Below, one piece after another: positions 1 through 7,992 of a DNA stretch of 64,000 nucleotides. A program made the position numbers and the translations under genes. The stretch comes from Phaeodactylibacter xiamenensis (GTDB taxonomy: Bacteria > Bacteroidota > Bacteroidia > Chitinophagales > Saprospiraceae). Location: the NCBI RefSeq assembly GCF_000759025.1, contig NZ_JPOS01000018.1:186001-250000 (forward strand), in the 5' to 3' direction. The notes beneath the pieces are model-generated. The model was not told the DNA's origin, did not search any database, and saw only the letters and a program-made list of their open reading frames with translations. Numbering within the stretch: the first letter of the stretch is position 1; each line of letters opens with the position of its first letter.

Positions 1-2
1 GG

Positions 3-509
3 GCTTGGGAAAAACAGAAAAAGCGAGAATTAGAGCTTCAGCACAAACAGAGAAAGCTTGAAATCAAGCTCCAATTTGAGAAGCAGCGGTATGAACATGA
101 ATTGAAAGCGGCAGAGGGGGTATGGCCTTTGCTAGCCTACTTTTCTTTGTGGGAAAATGACAAGAGCGTATTTGTAAAGCGTGGAGACCATTGGTACTTT
201 CGCCAAGAGCAGGGGCGCGAATACATTTTAGCGCTTTCTGAAAACTTCTTCAATAAAGGGTATGGTGTTTTTATGCCTGGCCCTGCCAAGGAAAACCTCT
301 ATCATTTCCGTGGTATGATCTACAAACTCCTTCAGGATTCCAAATCTAATGGCAATGATAATAATGAAGTTCTTCTTAAGAACCAAAGCATGGTTCAAAA
401 GAAGGACAAACAGGCAGCCCCCAATAAGAAAAGTGTAGAGCAACTTAAAGATGAGATCAATGCCAGTCTTAGGAATATGCTGCAAAAGTCAGAGATTGAT
501 CTGGATTAG
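3..509 (+). CDS. Hypothetical protein, 5' end cut by window edge
   Basis: The reading frame is open from the first bases of the window, so this is the C-terminal 168 residues of a longer protein and any internal TTG or ATG is not the true start. The visible N-terminal part is rich in Lys, Glu and Gln and looks like a charged coiled coil. The middle has aromatic residues and a compact folded look, and the last 60 residues are again Lys/Asn-rich. I recognise no family. It is followed by two more orphan genes on the same strand. Confidence 0.6.
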   Translation, partial: AWEKQKKRELELQHKQRKLEIKLQFEKQRYEHELKAAEGVWPLLAYFSLWENDKSVFVKRGDHWYFRQEQGREYILALSENFFNKGYGVFMPGPAKENLYHFRGMIYKLLQDSKSNGNDNNEVLLKNQSMVQKKDKQAAPNKKSVEQLKDEINASLRNMLQKSEIDLD

Positions 510-582
510 TTAGTAGAGAATAAAAACCTATACTGTACATCTTCAATGGTCTTTATCCCTCTTAGATAAAAACCCAACCCAA

Positions 583-1194
583 ATGAAACTACCCATCCTG
601 GCAATTGCGACCCTTCTATTCGCCCTTCCAGCCTTTGCCCAATCCCCGTATGATTTCGACAGCGAGCTTTCTGACATCGCCCGGTCCTTCAGAAATGATA
701 TCATGGATGAGTATCAGTGTCAGCGGCTGAAAGGAGATGCCGGGGATCTCGCTAACGAAATTGAAGACGCAATAGAGGAAGACGACGAGTATTCCGATGC
801 CGAGATGCGTCAACTCGGACAGCTAAAGAAGGAAGCAAAAGCCTTGGAACAGTTCATTGCAGCCGTAGGGAATTGTGCAAACTACCTTCCAAGTATATCG
901 GAATTCCATTTAGCGAATCAAAGAGTAAGGGCTGATGTTTCGTATGTGTCCAAAGACCAGTACTGTGTAGATTTTGTGGTGGCTGGGATCGGCAACTATG
1001 TGGCGTACCTGGCAGTCAATAGCTCCCCTAATAATTATACCGTTTCCTACAAATGGAAAGCACCAGGTGGAATGGACAGTGGAAATGGTACTATGGGGCT
1101 TCCAAAGTCCAGCGTGAGGCACATATATAACAATAGAGAGGAGGTCAATAAAACCCGGATTTCTGTTTATGGGGTGAGTTGCAAGGAATTTTAG
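583..1194 (+). CDS. Secreted hypothetical protein
   Basis: The 203-residue product begins with a clear signal peptide (hydrophobic core at residues 3-17, probable cleavage after AFA, then QSPYDF), so it should be exported to the periplasm or beyond. The mature part starts with an acidic helical segment (residues about 20-95), followed by a beta-rich half with three scattered cysteines that could form disulfides. I do not recognise the family. It stands alone between two other orphan genes, with about 70 and 57 bp on either side, and no terminator was seen. Confidence 0.6.
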   Translation: MKLPILAIATLLFALPAFAQSPYDFDSELSDIARSFRNDIMDEYQCQRLKGDAGDLANEIEDAIEEDDEYSDAEMRQLGQLKKEAKALEQFIAAVGNCANYLPSISEFHLANQRVRADVSYVSKDQYCVDFVVAGIGNYVAYLAVNSSPNNYTVSYKWKAPGGMDSGNGTMGLPKSSVRHIYNNREEVNKTRISVYGVSCKEF

Positions 1195-1251
1195 TGACCC
1201 TACTTCTTTTTATCTATTGATCCACCACCGAACAAGACCCGATGTACTGCA

Positions 1252-1800
1252 ATGGGTGATTTTAACTTCAAAAGCCGCGATCAGATTGAAGCCCTGCTTA
1301 AGGATGCTTACAGCACGACTACGACCCAGGGCCTGCTGAGTATGATTGAGAGCATAAAGCAGGAAAGGGATCCTTTCTTTTTAACCTTGGCTGAGCTGGA
1401 TCAGATTTTCCGCTGGAAGCTAAGAGGGCAGTATGGCCGGCAACAAAGCCAACGGTCTCTCATCACAAACGAGAATGCAAGGTTAATTACCCAAACGACT
1501 TTCAGCTTTACCAATGCAAGCGAGAGTCTTGAAATAAAATCCAAAATACTCATCCTTACTGTTCTACCTGGAGTGGGCGTTCCAGTCGCCTCTGCAATTT
1601 TGGCTATGGTATTTCCGGAGTCCTATGGTGTAATAGATACCAGGAACTGGAAGGTATTATATGGAGAGGACAAGAACTACTTTACCCACAACGACTATAT
1701 TTTATACCTAACCGACCTTAGGGCGCTCGCCCATAAATGGAGCTTTACTGTACAGCAGATAGATTTAGCGCTTTGGAAATATTATGAGATTTTGTCATAA
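1252..1800 (+). CDS. HhH-GPD-like (DNA glycosylase fold) hypothetical protein
   Basis: The 182-residue protein has a helix-hairpin-helix at residues 102-118 (LPGVGVPVASAIL), followed by YGVIDTRNW at residues 125-133. In HhH-GPD glycosylases of the OGG/Nth/AlkA type, the hairpin is followed by a catalytic Asp in a similar V-D-T-x-x-W setting, so Asp129 is the likely counterpart. The position of the bifunctional enzymes' catalytic Lys inside the hairpin is Pro111 here, so it is not a lyase-type enzyme. It is shorter than most glycosylases. Function could be base recognition in DNA repair or defence (inference); a non-catalytic DNA-binding role is equally possible. Confidence 0.55.
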   Translation: MGDFNFKSRDQIEALLKDAYSTTTTQGLLSMIESIKQERDPFFLTLAELDQIFRWKLRGQYGRQQSQRSLITNENARLITQTTFSFTNASESLEIKSKILILTVLPGVGVPVASAILAMVFPESYGVIDTRNWKVLYGEDKNYFTHNDYILYLTDLRALAHKWSFTVQQIDLALWKYYEILS

Positions 1801-2011
1801 TTGAGTCTAGTAAGATTGGCACCTCCGGCTTGGAGCGATTATCCGGTTCATAAGTTGAATGTGGAAACCATACTAAGCTCAAGCCGATTGTTTGAACCTG
1901 ACAGCTTCCAAAAGCTTTCTTTTTTACCCTGATCACTGCCATAATTCCTGCAGACTATCTTCCTATTGAGCGGGCTATCAATGCGGCAGATACAGACTTT
2001 CTGTAAAATTG
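1801..2011. other. Non-coding stretch, possibly a decayed coding remnant
   Basis: No intact gene is seen. Two short open segments on the plus strand (about 1849-1932 and 1929-2006) encode protein-like strings, the second ending in ERAINAADTDFL before a stop, in different frames. They may be remnants of a decayed gene, but they are too short to assign. Confidence 0.3.
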
Positions 2012-2042
2012 TTGGACATGTCACTCTTTTTGTATATATTTG
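2012..2042 (+). promoter_or_regulatory. Bacteroidota-type promoter for the HTH gene
   Basis: A TTG at 2012-2014 (-33 element) is separated by 20 bp from TATATTTG at 2035-2042, a perfect match to the -7 consensus TAnnTTTG of the Bacteroidota primary sigma factor. The start of transcription would be near 2049, about 60 bp before the ATG at 2111. A GACATGTC palindrome (2015-2022) lies between the two elements and is placed to act as an operator. Confidence 0.6.
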
Positions 2043-2079
2043 CAATGGACGTTGGCCCGTCTATATTTTTTGAACCGAA

Positions 2080-2097
2080 AGAATGACAAGTCATTCT
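2080..2097. promoter_or_regulatory. Palindromic operator AGAATGAC-AA-GTCATTCT
   Basis: An 8-bp perfect inverted repeat with a 2-bp spacer lies between promoter and start codon of the excisionase-like gene. The site at 2015-2027 shares the core GACNNGTCAYTC, so there are two related sites in the leader. This fits autoregulation by the HTH protein encoded directly downstream, or by another element-encoded regulator. Which protein binds is inference. Confidence 0.5.
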
Positions 2098-2110
2098 AAA
2101 ATGAAATTTA

Positions 2111-2311
2111 ATGAATCAAACCAACCCTAATCCGCTGTTACTCAGCCTAAAAACTGTGGCGATCAAAATCGATGTCAGTACACGTACAGTAGTTCGCATG
2201 CATCAAGAAGGTAAGATAAGGCTGTACCGCATGGGCGGCAAATTATTTGCCAAAAAGGATGAGTTAGAGGAGGATATCGAAAAGATACTCGAACCATTAA
2301 GCCCTAAATGA
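2111..2311 (+). CDS. Excisionase-like helix-turn-helix protein
   Basis: The 66-residue product has a winged-helix/MerR-like HTH (LSLKTVAIKIDVSTRTVVRM, residues 11-30) followed by a short wing (IRLYRMGGKLFAKKDEL). This is the form of HTH_17/excisionase proteins, which bind DNA to direct excision or to control element genes. It sits at the start of the replication module and has palindromic sites in its own leader. The gene ends in a strong hairpin, so it is probably transcribed alone. Xis is the best guess from context, but a simple repressor is also possible. Confidence 0.65.
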   Translation: MNQTNPNPLLLSLKTVAIKIDVSTRTVVRMHQEGKIRLYRMGGKLFAKKDELEEDIEKILEPLSPK

Positions 2312-2359
2312 AGAGGGAGCACCAACCCTAATTGGTGCTCCCTCTAAGTCAATCTTTTT
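2312..2359 (+). terminator. Strong 14-bp hairpin after the HTH gene
   Basis: A perfect 14-bp stem (2312-2325 with 2332-2345, loop of 6) starts directly after the stop codon of the HTH gene, and a run of five T follows at 2355-2359. It should end the HTH transcript; because the next gene begins at 2360 it could also work as an attenuator for the replication genes. Confidence 0.65.
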
Positions 2360-2596
2360 ATGAATAATAACAACCTGAAAATAGCTTTTTCTGAACTAAA
2401 ATGCAAATCTGCAGACTGTCCGGAGTCGTACAAACGTGATTCAGATATTAGAAGCAGAACCGCCCCAACTTGCCATTCAATGGAGGGGCTTCCATCAGCA
2501 ATTTCCCTTAGCGGGAGGATCAAGGAAGCCTTGTCAATAAGGGACGTGCTTAATATTTACAAGCGGCTTGCAAATAACTGCTCATCGGAAAAGTAA
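2360..2596 (+). CDS. Small hypothetical protein
   Basis: The 78-residue product is not recognised. It is Ser- and Asn-rich with four cysteines (Cys15, Cys20, Cys38, Cys74) that do not form a standard zinc motif. The ATG follows the terminator hairpin immediately and the stop lies 27 bp before the replication gene, which suggests cotranscription with it. In such elements this position is often taken by small accessory or regulatory proteins, but nothing in the sequence gives a function. Confidence 0.4.
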   Translation: MNNNNLKIAFSELKCKSADCPESYKRDSDIRSRTAPTCHSMEGLPSAISLSGRIKEALSIRDVLNIYKRLANNCSSEK

Positions 2597-2623
2597 AGAG
2601 CTATATCAGGGTCATAATTAGCT

Positions 2624-4933
2624 ATGGAAACACTAAATCAATTCATCCAAGACCAATTCCGTGAACTAGGTCTCAATGACGAGAATAACAAAATAACCGT
2701 CCATAACCCGGAAGCAGAACACCCGGAGCCTAGAACCAAAACCATCCCCTGCTTCGAAGCAGACCGGAGAGGTAATCTGAAGATCAACTTCTGGACGATC
2801 GACAGGGAGCTCATACCTTATTATAAAGAGGGAACTGGAAAGATGAGCCATGTTAATTCCAAACTGGCCTTCTTCCATCAGATCCGGCTAAAAGAGCCAA
2901 AGGGCGATCAGAAATACATTATCCCGAATGGGCAAGGGACTTACCCCTATTTTCCTCCTCCCCTATGCGAGGCCTTTGAACAAAAGAAAAAAATCAAGAC
3001 CCTTTTTCTCACAGAGGGGGCAAAGAAGGCTTGGCGGGTCTCCTTGGCTTCCAGTGAGGTAGCTTGTGTTGGGCTGACCAGTATCACCCACTTCCGCGAT
3101 GGGGAAACCAAGAAGCTTCACCACGATATTCTGAGAATCATTGATACCTGTGAGGTTGAAAATATTGTGGTTCTATGGGACGGAGACTGCCGGGATATCA
3201 GCGAAAAGGAACTGGAGGTACAAGGGGATCTCTCTCAAAGACCCAGAACTTTCTATAACGCTGCCAAGAAAATCCGCGAGCTTGCACTAGAGCACAGTTC
3301 TAAGCTGGCAATTCATTTTTATCATGTGAAATCTGATTGCTTTCCAGATCGCCCGAAAGGCTTGGATGATTTGGTCAATAGTGCAGATGCAGCGGGGCAG
3401 CTAGATGAAGTGATGAAAGAGCTATTGAATGTTGGTCAGCAGAACAGTGTATATTTTCACAAACAGATCATAACGTCGTCACTTTCAAGCTTACTTCGGT
3501 ACTTCGGGTTGGGGGATATTCATGATTTTTGGCCACTGCACATGGCGAAAATTGGGGATGATCGGCCGTTCAACTTTGGGGGCGATATCTATGAGTGGAG
3601 CACAGAGACCGATTGCCTTGAACTTCGTAAACCTGCCTGGGCTAAGCGGGTGTTCCGGATAGGCGATGAATACTTTGAGCATATCGACAAACCGATTATT
3701 AATCGAGGTAATGAAGATGGTCCAAAGTTCAGAAAAGAGCTGGTAAAAAGGAATGTAGGCACGCTGAAAATGAAGTTTGGCCCAAAGTTCGCCCAGTACG
3801 TTGAGTATTTTGATGGCTTTTGCTGTATGCCAGATCACTTTGAATTTCAGCTGTCTTATGAGAGTTTCTTTAACAAATACTTCCCTCTCAGGCACAAAGC
3901 TGAGCCAGGGGAAGTGCCTTCTATCCTTCAGCTTTTCAAGCATATTTTTGGTGAGGATAAACGGGAACGAAATGGAAAGTCTTACCCCATGTACGAACTG
4001 GGATTGGACTATGTGCAACTGCTGCTTACCCGCCCCACTCAGCACCTGCCCGTACTGATCCTCTACTCGCCAGAAAACAACACTGGGAAGTCCACCTTCG
4101 GAAATCTGTTGCTCGATATTTTCGGTGACAACGCCATACAAATCAGCAATAGCGACTTGAAGTCCGACTTCAACGAACCCTTTGCCGGAAAACTTTTGGC
4201 AATATGTGAGGAGACCCTACTCGACCGAAAGGTCGATGTGGAGCGTATCAAAGCACTCAGTACGGCCCACCAAATTACCGTAAACGCCAAGAATCAGCGG
4301 CAATATTCCCTCGATTTCTTCACCAAGTTCCAGTTCTACTCCAATAATAAAAGAATGATTTACGTAACCGAGCACGATGATCGGTTCTGGATTCTTCGTG
4401 TCCCTCAGCTGAAGGAAAAAGACCCCTTCTTCCTGGATAAACTGAAGGCTGAAATCCCCGCTTTTATCCACTTCCTGAAACACCGGAAACTCCTCGCCCC
4501 CCATGAAGGGCGGATGTATTTTCATCCAGACCTTTACCTCACTGACGTTTTCGAGGATACCGTTGAGCTTAATCAACCTGGTGACGCTCGGCATTTGCGC
4601 ACTCAACTTGAGGAGTTGTTTGCCGCCCTGGAAGATGAGGGAGTTGACGAGATTATGATGCCGCTCAACAGTGTTAAAAAGGAGTTCTTCCATGGTGGAT
4701 TTCAATCAAGCTGGCTTAGGGAGATTTTGAAGGATCACTTAAAGGTGGAGAAGCTATTGACCGAAGATGGGACGACGAAAGTTACACGTGGAAAATACCC
4801 TAGAATCATCGAGCAGTACAATGGAGAGGAAAGCGATCAAAAAGAGAGTTACTCGCCTAAAGTCGAATGGGTAGGGTTCAACGGTCGGCCATACATATTC
4901 CGACGATCAGATTTTTTAAGCGATAAAAGCTAA
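2624..4933 (+). CDS. TOPRIM primase-SF3 helicase (DUF5906/D5-like) replication protein
   Basis: This 769-residue protein should prime and unwind DNA for replication of the element. An N-terminal TOPRIM-like part has the conserved Glu131 (LTEGAKKA) and the DxD pair Asp186/Asp188 (VVLWDGDC). The C-terminal half has the superfamily 3 helicase order of motifs: Walker A (SPENNTGKST, Lys489), an acidic Walker B-like segment (LLAICEET), sensor 1 (FYSNNKRM) and an Arg-finger region (EHDDRFWIL). This arrangement is known from DUF5906/D5-type primase-helicases of phages, plasmids and integrative elements. The gene is directly followed by a dense repeat cluster that is a good candidate for its origin. 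No frameshift or missing motif was noted. Confidence 0.8.
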   Translation: METLNQFIQDQFRELGLNDENNKITVHNPEAEHPEPRTKTIPCFEADRRGNLKINFWTIDRELIPYYKEGTGKMSHVNSKLAFFHQIRLKEPKGDQKYIIPNGQGTYPYFPPPLCEAFEQKKKIKTLFLTEGAKKAWRVSLASSEVACVGLTSITHFRDGETKKLHHDILRIIDTCEVENIVVLWDGDCRDISEKELEVQGDLSQRPRTFYNAAKKIRELALEHSSKLAIHFYHVKSDCFPDRPKGLDDLVNSADAAGQLDEVMKELLNVGQQNSVYFHKQIITSSLSSLLRYFGLGDIHDFWPLHMAKIGDDRPFNFGGDIYEWSTETDCLELRKPAWAKRVFRIGDEYFEHIDKPIINRGNEDGPKFRKELVKRNVGTLKMKFGPKFAQYVEYFDGFCCMPDHFEFQLSYESFFNKYFPLRHKAEPGEVPSILQLFKHIFGEDKRERNGKSYPMYELGLDYVQLLLTRPTQHLPVLILYSPENNTGKSTFGNLLLDIFGDNAIQISNSDLKSDFNEPFAGKLLAICEETLLDRKVDVERIKALSTAHQITVNAKNQRQYSLDFFTKFQFYSNNKRMIYVTEHDDRFWILRVPQLKEKDPFFLDKLKAEIPAFIHFLKHRKLLAPHEGRMYFHPDLYLTDVFEDTVELNQPGDARHLRTQLEELFAALEDEGVDEIMMPLNSVKKEFFHGGFQSSWLREILKDHLKVEKLLTEDGTTKVTRGKYPRIIEQYNGEESDQKESYSPKVEWVGFNGRPYIFRRSDFLSDKS

Positions 4934-4939
4934 GGTTTT

Positions 4940-5153
4940 TGTCACAATTGTCACAAGTTACCTAATCTACTATATAGTTCTGTATTTCAGCACTTTAAAA
5001 GCTGTTACAAAATGTTACAAGTTGTTACAAATGTTACAAAGTCAATAAACCACTTCGACGGTGTTACAAAAGACGTTACAGGATGTGACAGGACATGTAA
5101 CAACTTAATGTTTTGTTTTTCAGCATATTAAGCAGTTGTGACAATTGTTACAG
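4940..5153. repeat. Iteron-like cluster: 12 copies of TGTnACA, candidate replication origin
   Basis: Twelve copies of TGTTACAA or close variants (TGTCACAA, TGTGACAA, TGTAACAA, CGTTACAG) start at 4940, 4949, 5003, 5013, 5023, 5032, 5062, 5074, 5084, 5096, 5137 and 5146. Within sub-clusters the spacing is 9-12 bp, about one helical turn, so a protein could bind them on one face of the helix. The stretch has no gene, is AT-rich and lies immediately downstream of the primase-helicase gene. That is the usual place and form of an iteron origin; the assignment as an origin is inference. Confidence 0.55.
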
Positions 5154-5215
5154 GATTTTGGAAAACTCATGAAAGAATAAAATAAACGAAACGGCTTTGC
5201 TGAAAATCAAGACTT

Positions 5216-6697
5216 ATGAAACAACTAAAAACACTACCCCAGAACCCCGAGTTCTTCGCAGTGTACGCCATTCTTATCGCGACCCTCTCCCGGATTAAAA
5301 CAGCTGCCCAGGTGGTGAGCGGGTTCACAGAGGTGGGGATCATCTACACGGCCTCCTTTTCGCTGCTAGTGCCTCTTTTTCCGAATCTAGCCTTCTTAGG
5401 GGCTTTATCTATTGCCGTCCTCAGTACGCTAATTATTGAAATGGGACTGAGGGTTTTCGCTCCTAAAGCCGTTGACGCTATTCTGTACAAACGGTACACC
5501 AGTATGCACCTCCCAATGACCATCTTGGTATGCCTGATAACGGTTGTTCTCCTGGGTACTTCCGGAGTGTTGTCGTTCAAAAACTCAAAGGTTATCGTTG
5601 ACCGGTTTGCACCCGTTCCTGCTCAGGTGTCAACCTCCCCTATTGATAGCGTGTACGCACAAACAGAACGGGAGCAGCGTACACAGTTTGCGCAGGACAG
5701 TACGGACATCGTACGGCAGTTTAACGAGGAATTGGCTACCATAACCCATGCATTCGATCAACGCATTGCCGCTACATCGCGTGAACTGACCAATTTTCGC
5801 CGCCGGGAGATCCGGACCGGGCTAAGTTTCGCCACTAAGAAGGATCAACTGAATTTAAAACAGGACGAATTAAAGGCAGAACACGCTCAAGCTGTGGCTG
5901 CACTTCAAAAGCAAAAAAATTCAGCGTTAACAGGTCTAAAGCAGGAGAAAAAACAAGCGTTAACCCTTGTAAACACTGCGTATACCGCCCAGGTCGATAG
6001 TATTCACAGGTTGAACTTGTTAAACCGTCAAAAAAGATCACAGAATGTAGATAAGTATGGTCTGGGGCTGGGATGGTTTACACTTGTTTGCCTACTCATA
6101 TTTCTGACAGCAGTTATTCTTGAACGTGTACACGCAAAAGGCTCCGGAATTGTAGAAAAGGTGGAGATCAGCCAGTACGATTTCATGCCCCCCGTTTGGG
6201 TGAACGCCTGGCAAGCACTGCGTGAACGGATAAACTATCAAGTCCAGGAGCGCATCAAGCGTTTCCAGGACGCTACACCCCCTGCACCGCTTCCTGCAAA
6301 CAAAGAAGAACTGTACGACCCAACGGCAATCAATAACCTAACCATTACGCTTAAGCTCGATCAGGAGTCGGACGATCAAAAAGAGAAGGTCGTCATTATC
6401 CCCAGTAAACGAAGACAGATAGGTTTCCAGCAGGACAAGCACACGGCGGACACACCAGCTGCGCACACGGAAGATTCCTATGCTATTAAGGGTACACCAA
6501 CGCATGCTGACCTCCGGCAGTGGAAGCGACGGCTAAAAGACTACAAAAAGCGCCTGGGACGTCACATGCAGAAAAAATTGGCGGCTGAGCGAAAAGGTGA
6601 ACAAGCTGGTAAGCGTACACTAGACGCAATCGACAATAATCAGAAATGGGTGGAACATTATACCCGGCTGATCCAAGAGTTCTCAACTTCAAAATAG
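5216..6697 (+). CDS. Membrane protein with long coiled coil (DUF4407-like)
   Basis: The 493-residue protein has hydrophobic segments at about residues 42-75 (one or two helices), 101-120 and 283-302, with a long charged coiled coil at about 145-275 between the last two. After the final membrane segment a polar Lys/Asp-rich tail of about 190 residues follows. This layout resembles DUF4407 membrane proteins common on Bacteroidota mobile elements, whose function is not established. The large extracytoplasmic or cytoplasmic coiled coil suggests a structural or sensing role, possibly entry exclusion or mobilisation (inference). The next gene starts 5 bp after its stop, so the two are probably cotranscribed. 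Confidence 0.6.
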   Translation: MKQLKTLPQNPEFFAVYAILIATLSRIKTAAQVVSGFTEVGIIYTASFSLLVPLFPNLAFLGALSIAVLSTLIIEMGLRVFAPKAVDAILYKRYTSMHLPMTILVCLITVVLLGTSGVLSFKNSKVIVDRFAPVPAQVSTSPIDSVYAQTEREQRTQFAQDSTDIVRQFNEELATITHAFDQRIAATSRELTNFRRREIRTGLSFATKKDQLNLKQDELKAEHAQAVAALQKQKNSALTGLKQEKKQALTLVNTAYTAQVDSIHRLNLLNRQKRSQNVDKYGLGLGWFTLVCLLIFLTAVILERVHAKGSGIVEKVEISQYDFMPPVWVNAWQALRERINYQVQERIKRFQDATPPAPLPANKEELYDPTAINNLTITLKLDQESDDQKEKVVIIPSKRRQIGFQQDKHTADTPAAHTEDSYAIKGTPTHADLRQWKRRLKDYKKRLGRHMQKKLAAERKGEQAGKRTLDAIDNNQKWVEHYTRLIQEFSTSK

Positions 6698-6702
6698 GCC
6701 AG

Positions 6703-7074
6703 ATGGAAGAAGAAAGCAGATTCCTGGAATCCTTACAGAACCTGGTGAACGTCCTCGTGAACGAACGGCGTACCGTACACTACCTTATTGATCGTGTTGA
6801 CCCAAGTGAAAACAGGAAAGCAGGGAGCCGATCACAGCGGTATACATTCCAATGCCTCAACTGTCAAGAAATTGTTTCGAAAAAGGCTCGCGCAAAATAC
6901 TGTGATCCTCTGTGCCGGAAACAAGCAGAACGCAAACGGGAGAAAGCACTTACTTTTTTTATAAGCCATCAGGAAGAACTCGTACCCGTAATAAAACAGT
7001 TGGCGAACGAAGTGCTACTTTGCCGTGACAAGCGCCCTGCTGATTCCTTTAAGGAAAAACAGAAACTGCCGTGA
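6703..7074 (+). CDS. Small zinc-finger protein
   Basis: The start chosen is the ATG at 6703, 5 bp after the membrane protein gene, rather than the ATG at 6646 inside it; this gives 123 residues. The middle carries CLNC followed about 16 residues later by YCDPLC and then RKQAERKREK, which is the treble-clef-like C-x2-C...C-x3-C pattern with a basic tail seen in many small phage and element proteins. It probably binds nucleic acid. The N-terminal half is a helical segment. The function is unknown, but tight coupling to the membrane protein gene suggests a shared role. Confidence 0.55.
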   Translation: MEEESRFLESLQNLVNVLVNERRTVHYLIDRVDPSENRKAGSRSQRYTFQCLNCQEIVSKKARAKYCDPLCRKQAERKREKALTFFISHQEELVPVIKQLANEVLLCRDKRPADSFKEKQKLP

Positions 7075-7142
7075 CAGCAGTGTGCACTTTTGTGAACGCT
7101 AAGTGAACGCTCCTAAATTGGGGTAAACAAAATCTAGAAATT

Positions 7143-7898
7143 ATGGCACGCAAAGTTCACATCGGAGCACGAATTGAACCCGATCTTTACTCCGCTATCA
7201 CCCAGGAAGCAATAAAAAAGGGTGTGACATTGTCTGAAGAGGTCAGCAGGCTGCTCAATAATGGGCTTTCAAATAATGATTACGCAAGACCGAGTTCCCT
7301 CCACTTCCTGTACGGCTATTTCCCTACCTCTTGGGTACAGGAACTATTTTTCAGCATTTCAGAGGAGTATGAAGAATGGTCAGGAGAACCTTCCGTTCAA
7401 GAGTTTTGCTCTGAGCTGGCTGACCGTACAGAAGCCCTTGTTGAAGAGGGAGTTGATACAGAAGACAGGCTCAGAACAATGCCAAGACTACCCAAAGATT
7501 TGGAAGAAGCGCTGGAAGAACTGTTGTACGATCTGACCAAGGAAGCGGACGATCTCACCGACCGGAAATCCTTCTTCCTCCAATGGGCTAATCTGCTGCG
7601 AGAGGCTTCCGGAGATGCGAATGAAGAAGCCGAAGACGAGGAAGGGGCGCACGAACTGATCCTGCAATTTGAAGCGGAAGACATGGCTCAAATCCGCAAA
7701 TTCCTTGTCCGAAAAGGACTGGATGCCGATGAAGAGCTCTACACGGCTCTGTCCCAGTATATGTACAAACTGTTGGGCAAGGCGCTTGTGCGGGAAGCTG
7801 GCCCGTTATTGTTAGCCTGGAATGGGGAAGAGGAGATGGCGAAAGTGGGGGAGCGGTTGCAGAAGGCTGGATTCTGGAAACCAGATGTTGGCCTTTAA
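7143..7898 (+). CDS. Hypothetical protein with RHH-like N-terminus and acidic body
   Basis: The first 45 residues (ARKVHIGARIEPDLYSAI, then KKGVTLSEEVSRLL) look like a ribbon-helix-helix DNA-binding unit of the CopG/Arc type: a short strand, then two helices. The remaining 200 residues are strongly acidic (many Glu and Asp) and mostly helical. I recognise no named family. On plasmids and integrative elements, RHH proteins at this place often act in copy control, partition or mobilisation (MobC-like); any of these would fit. The gene has 68 bp upstream and no clear terminator downstream, where it converges on the next gene. Confidence 0.5.
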   Translation: MARKVHIGARIEPDLYSAITQEAIKKGVTLSEEVSRLLNNGLSNNDYARPSSLHFLYGYFPTSWVQELFFSISEEYEEWSGEPSVQEFCSELADRTEALVEEGVDTEDRLRTMPRLPKDLEEALEELLYDLTKEADDLTDRKSFFLQWANLLREASGDANEEAEDEEGAHELILQFEAEDMAQIRKFLVRKGLDADEELYTALSQYMYKLLGKALVREAGPLLLAWNGEEEMAKVGERLQKAGFWKPDVGL

Positions 7899-7992
7899 TC
7901 CCCACTGTTTCTCCATCATGTGAACGGTCTTTCTGTTTTTAGTCGCGCTTTGCTTCTATCCTTTTGTAATTAAGTTTCTTCGTTGGTTACAT

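Noticed and set aside
2312-2345. Perfect hairpin as one end of an insertion sequence
   Set aside because: Both arms are adjacent with a 6-nt loop and follow a stop codon, so it is a terminator; there is no transposase between distant copies.
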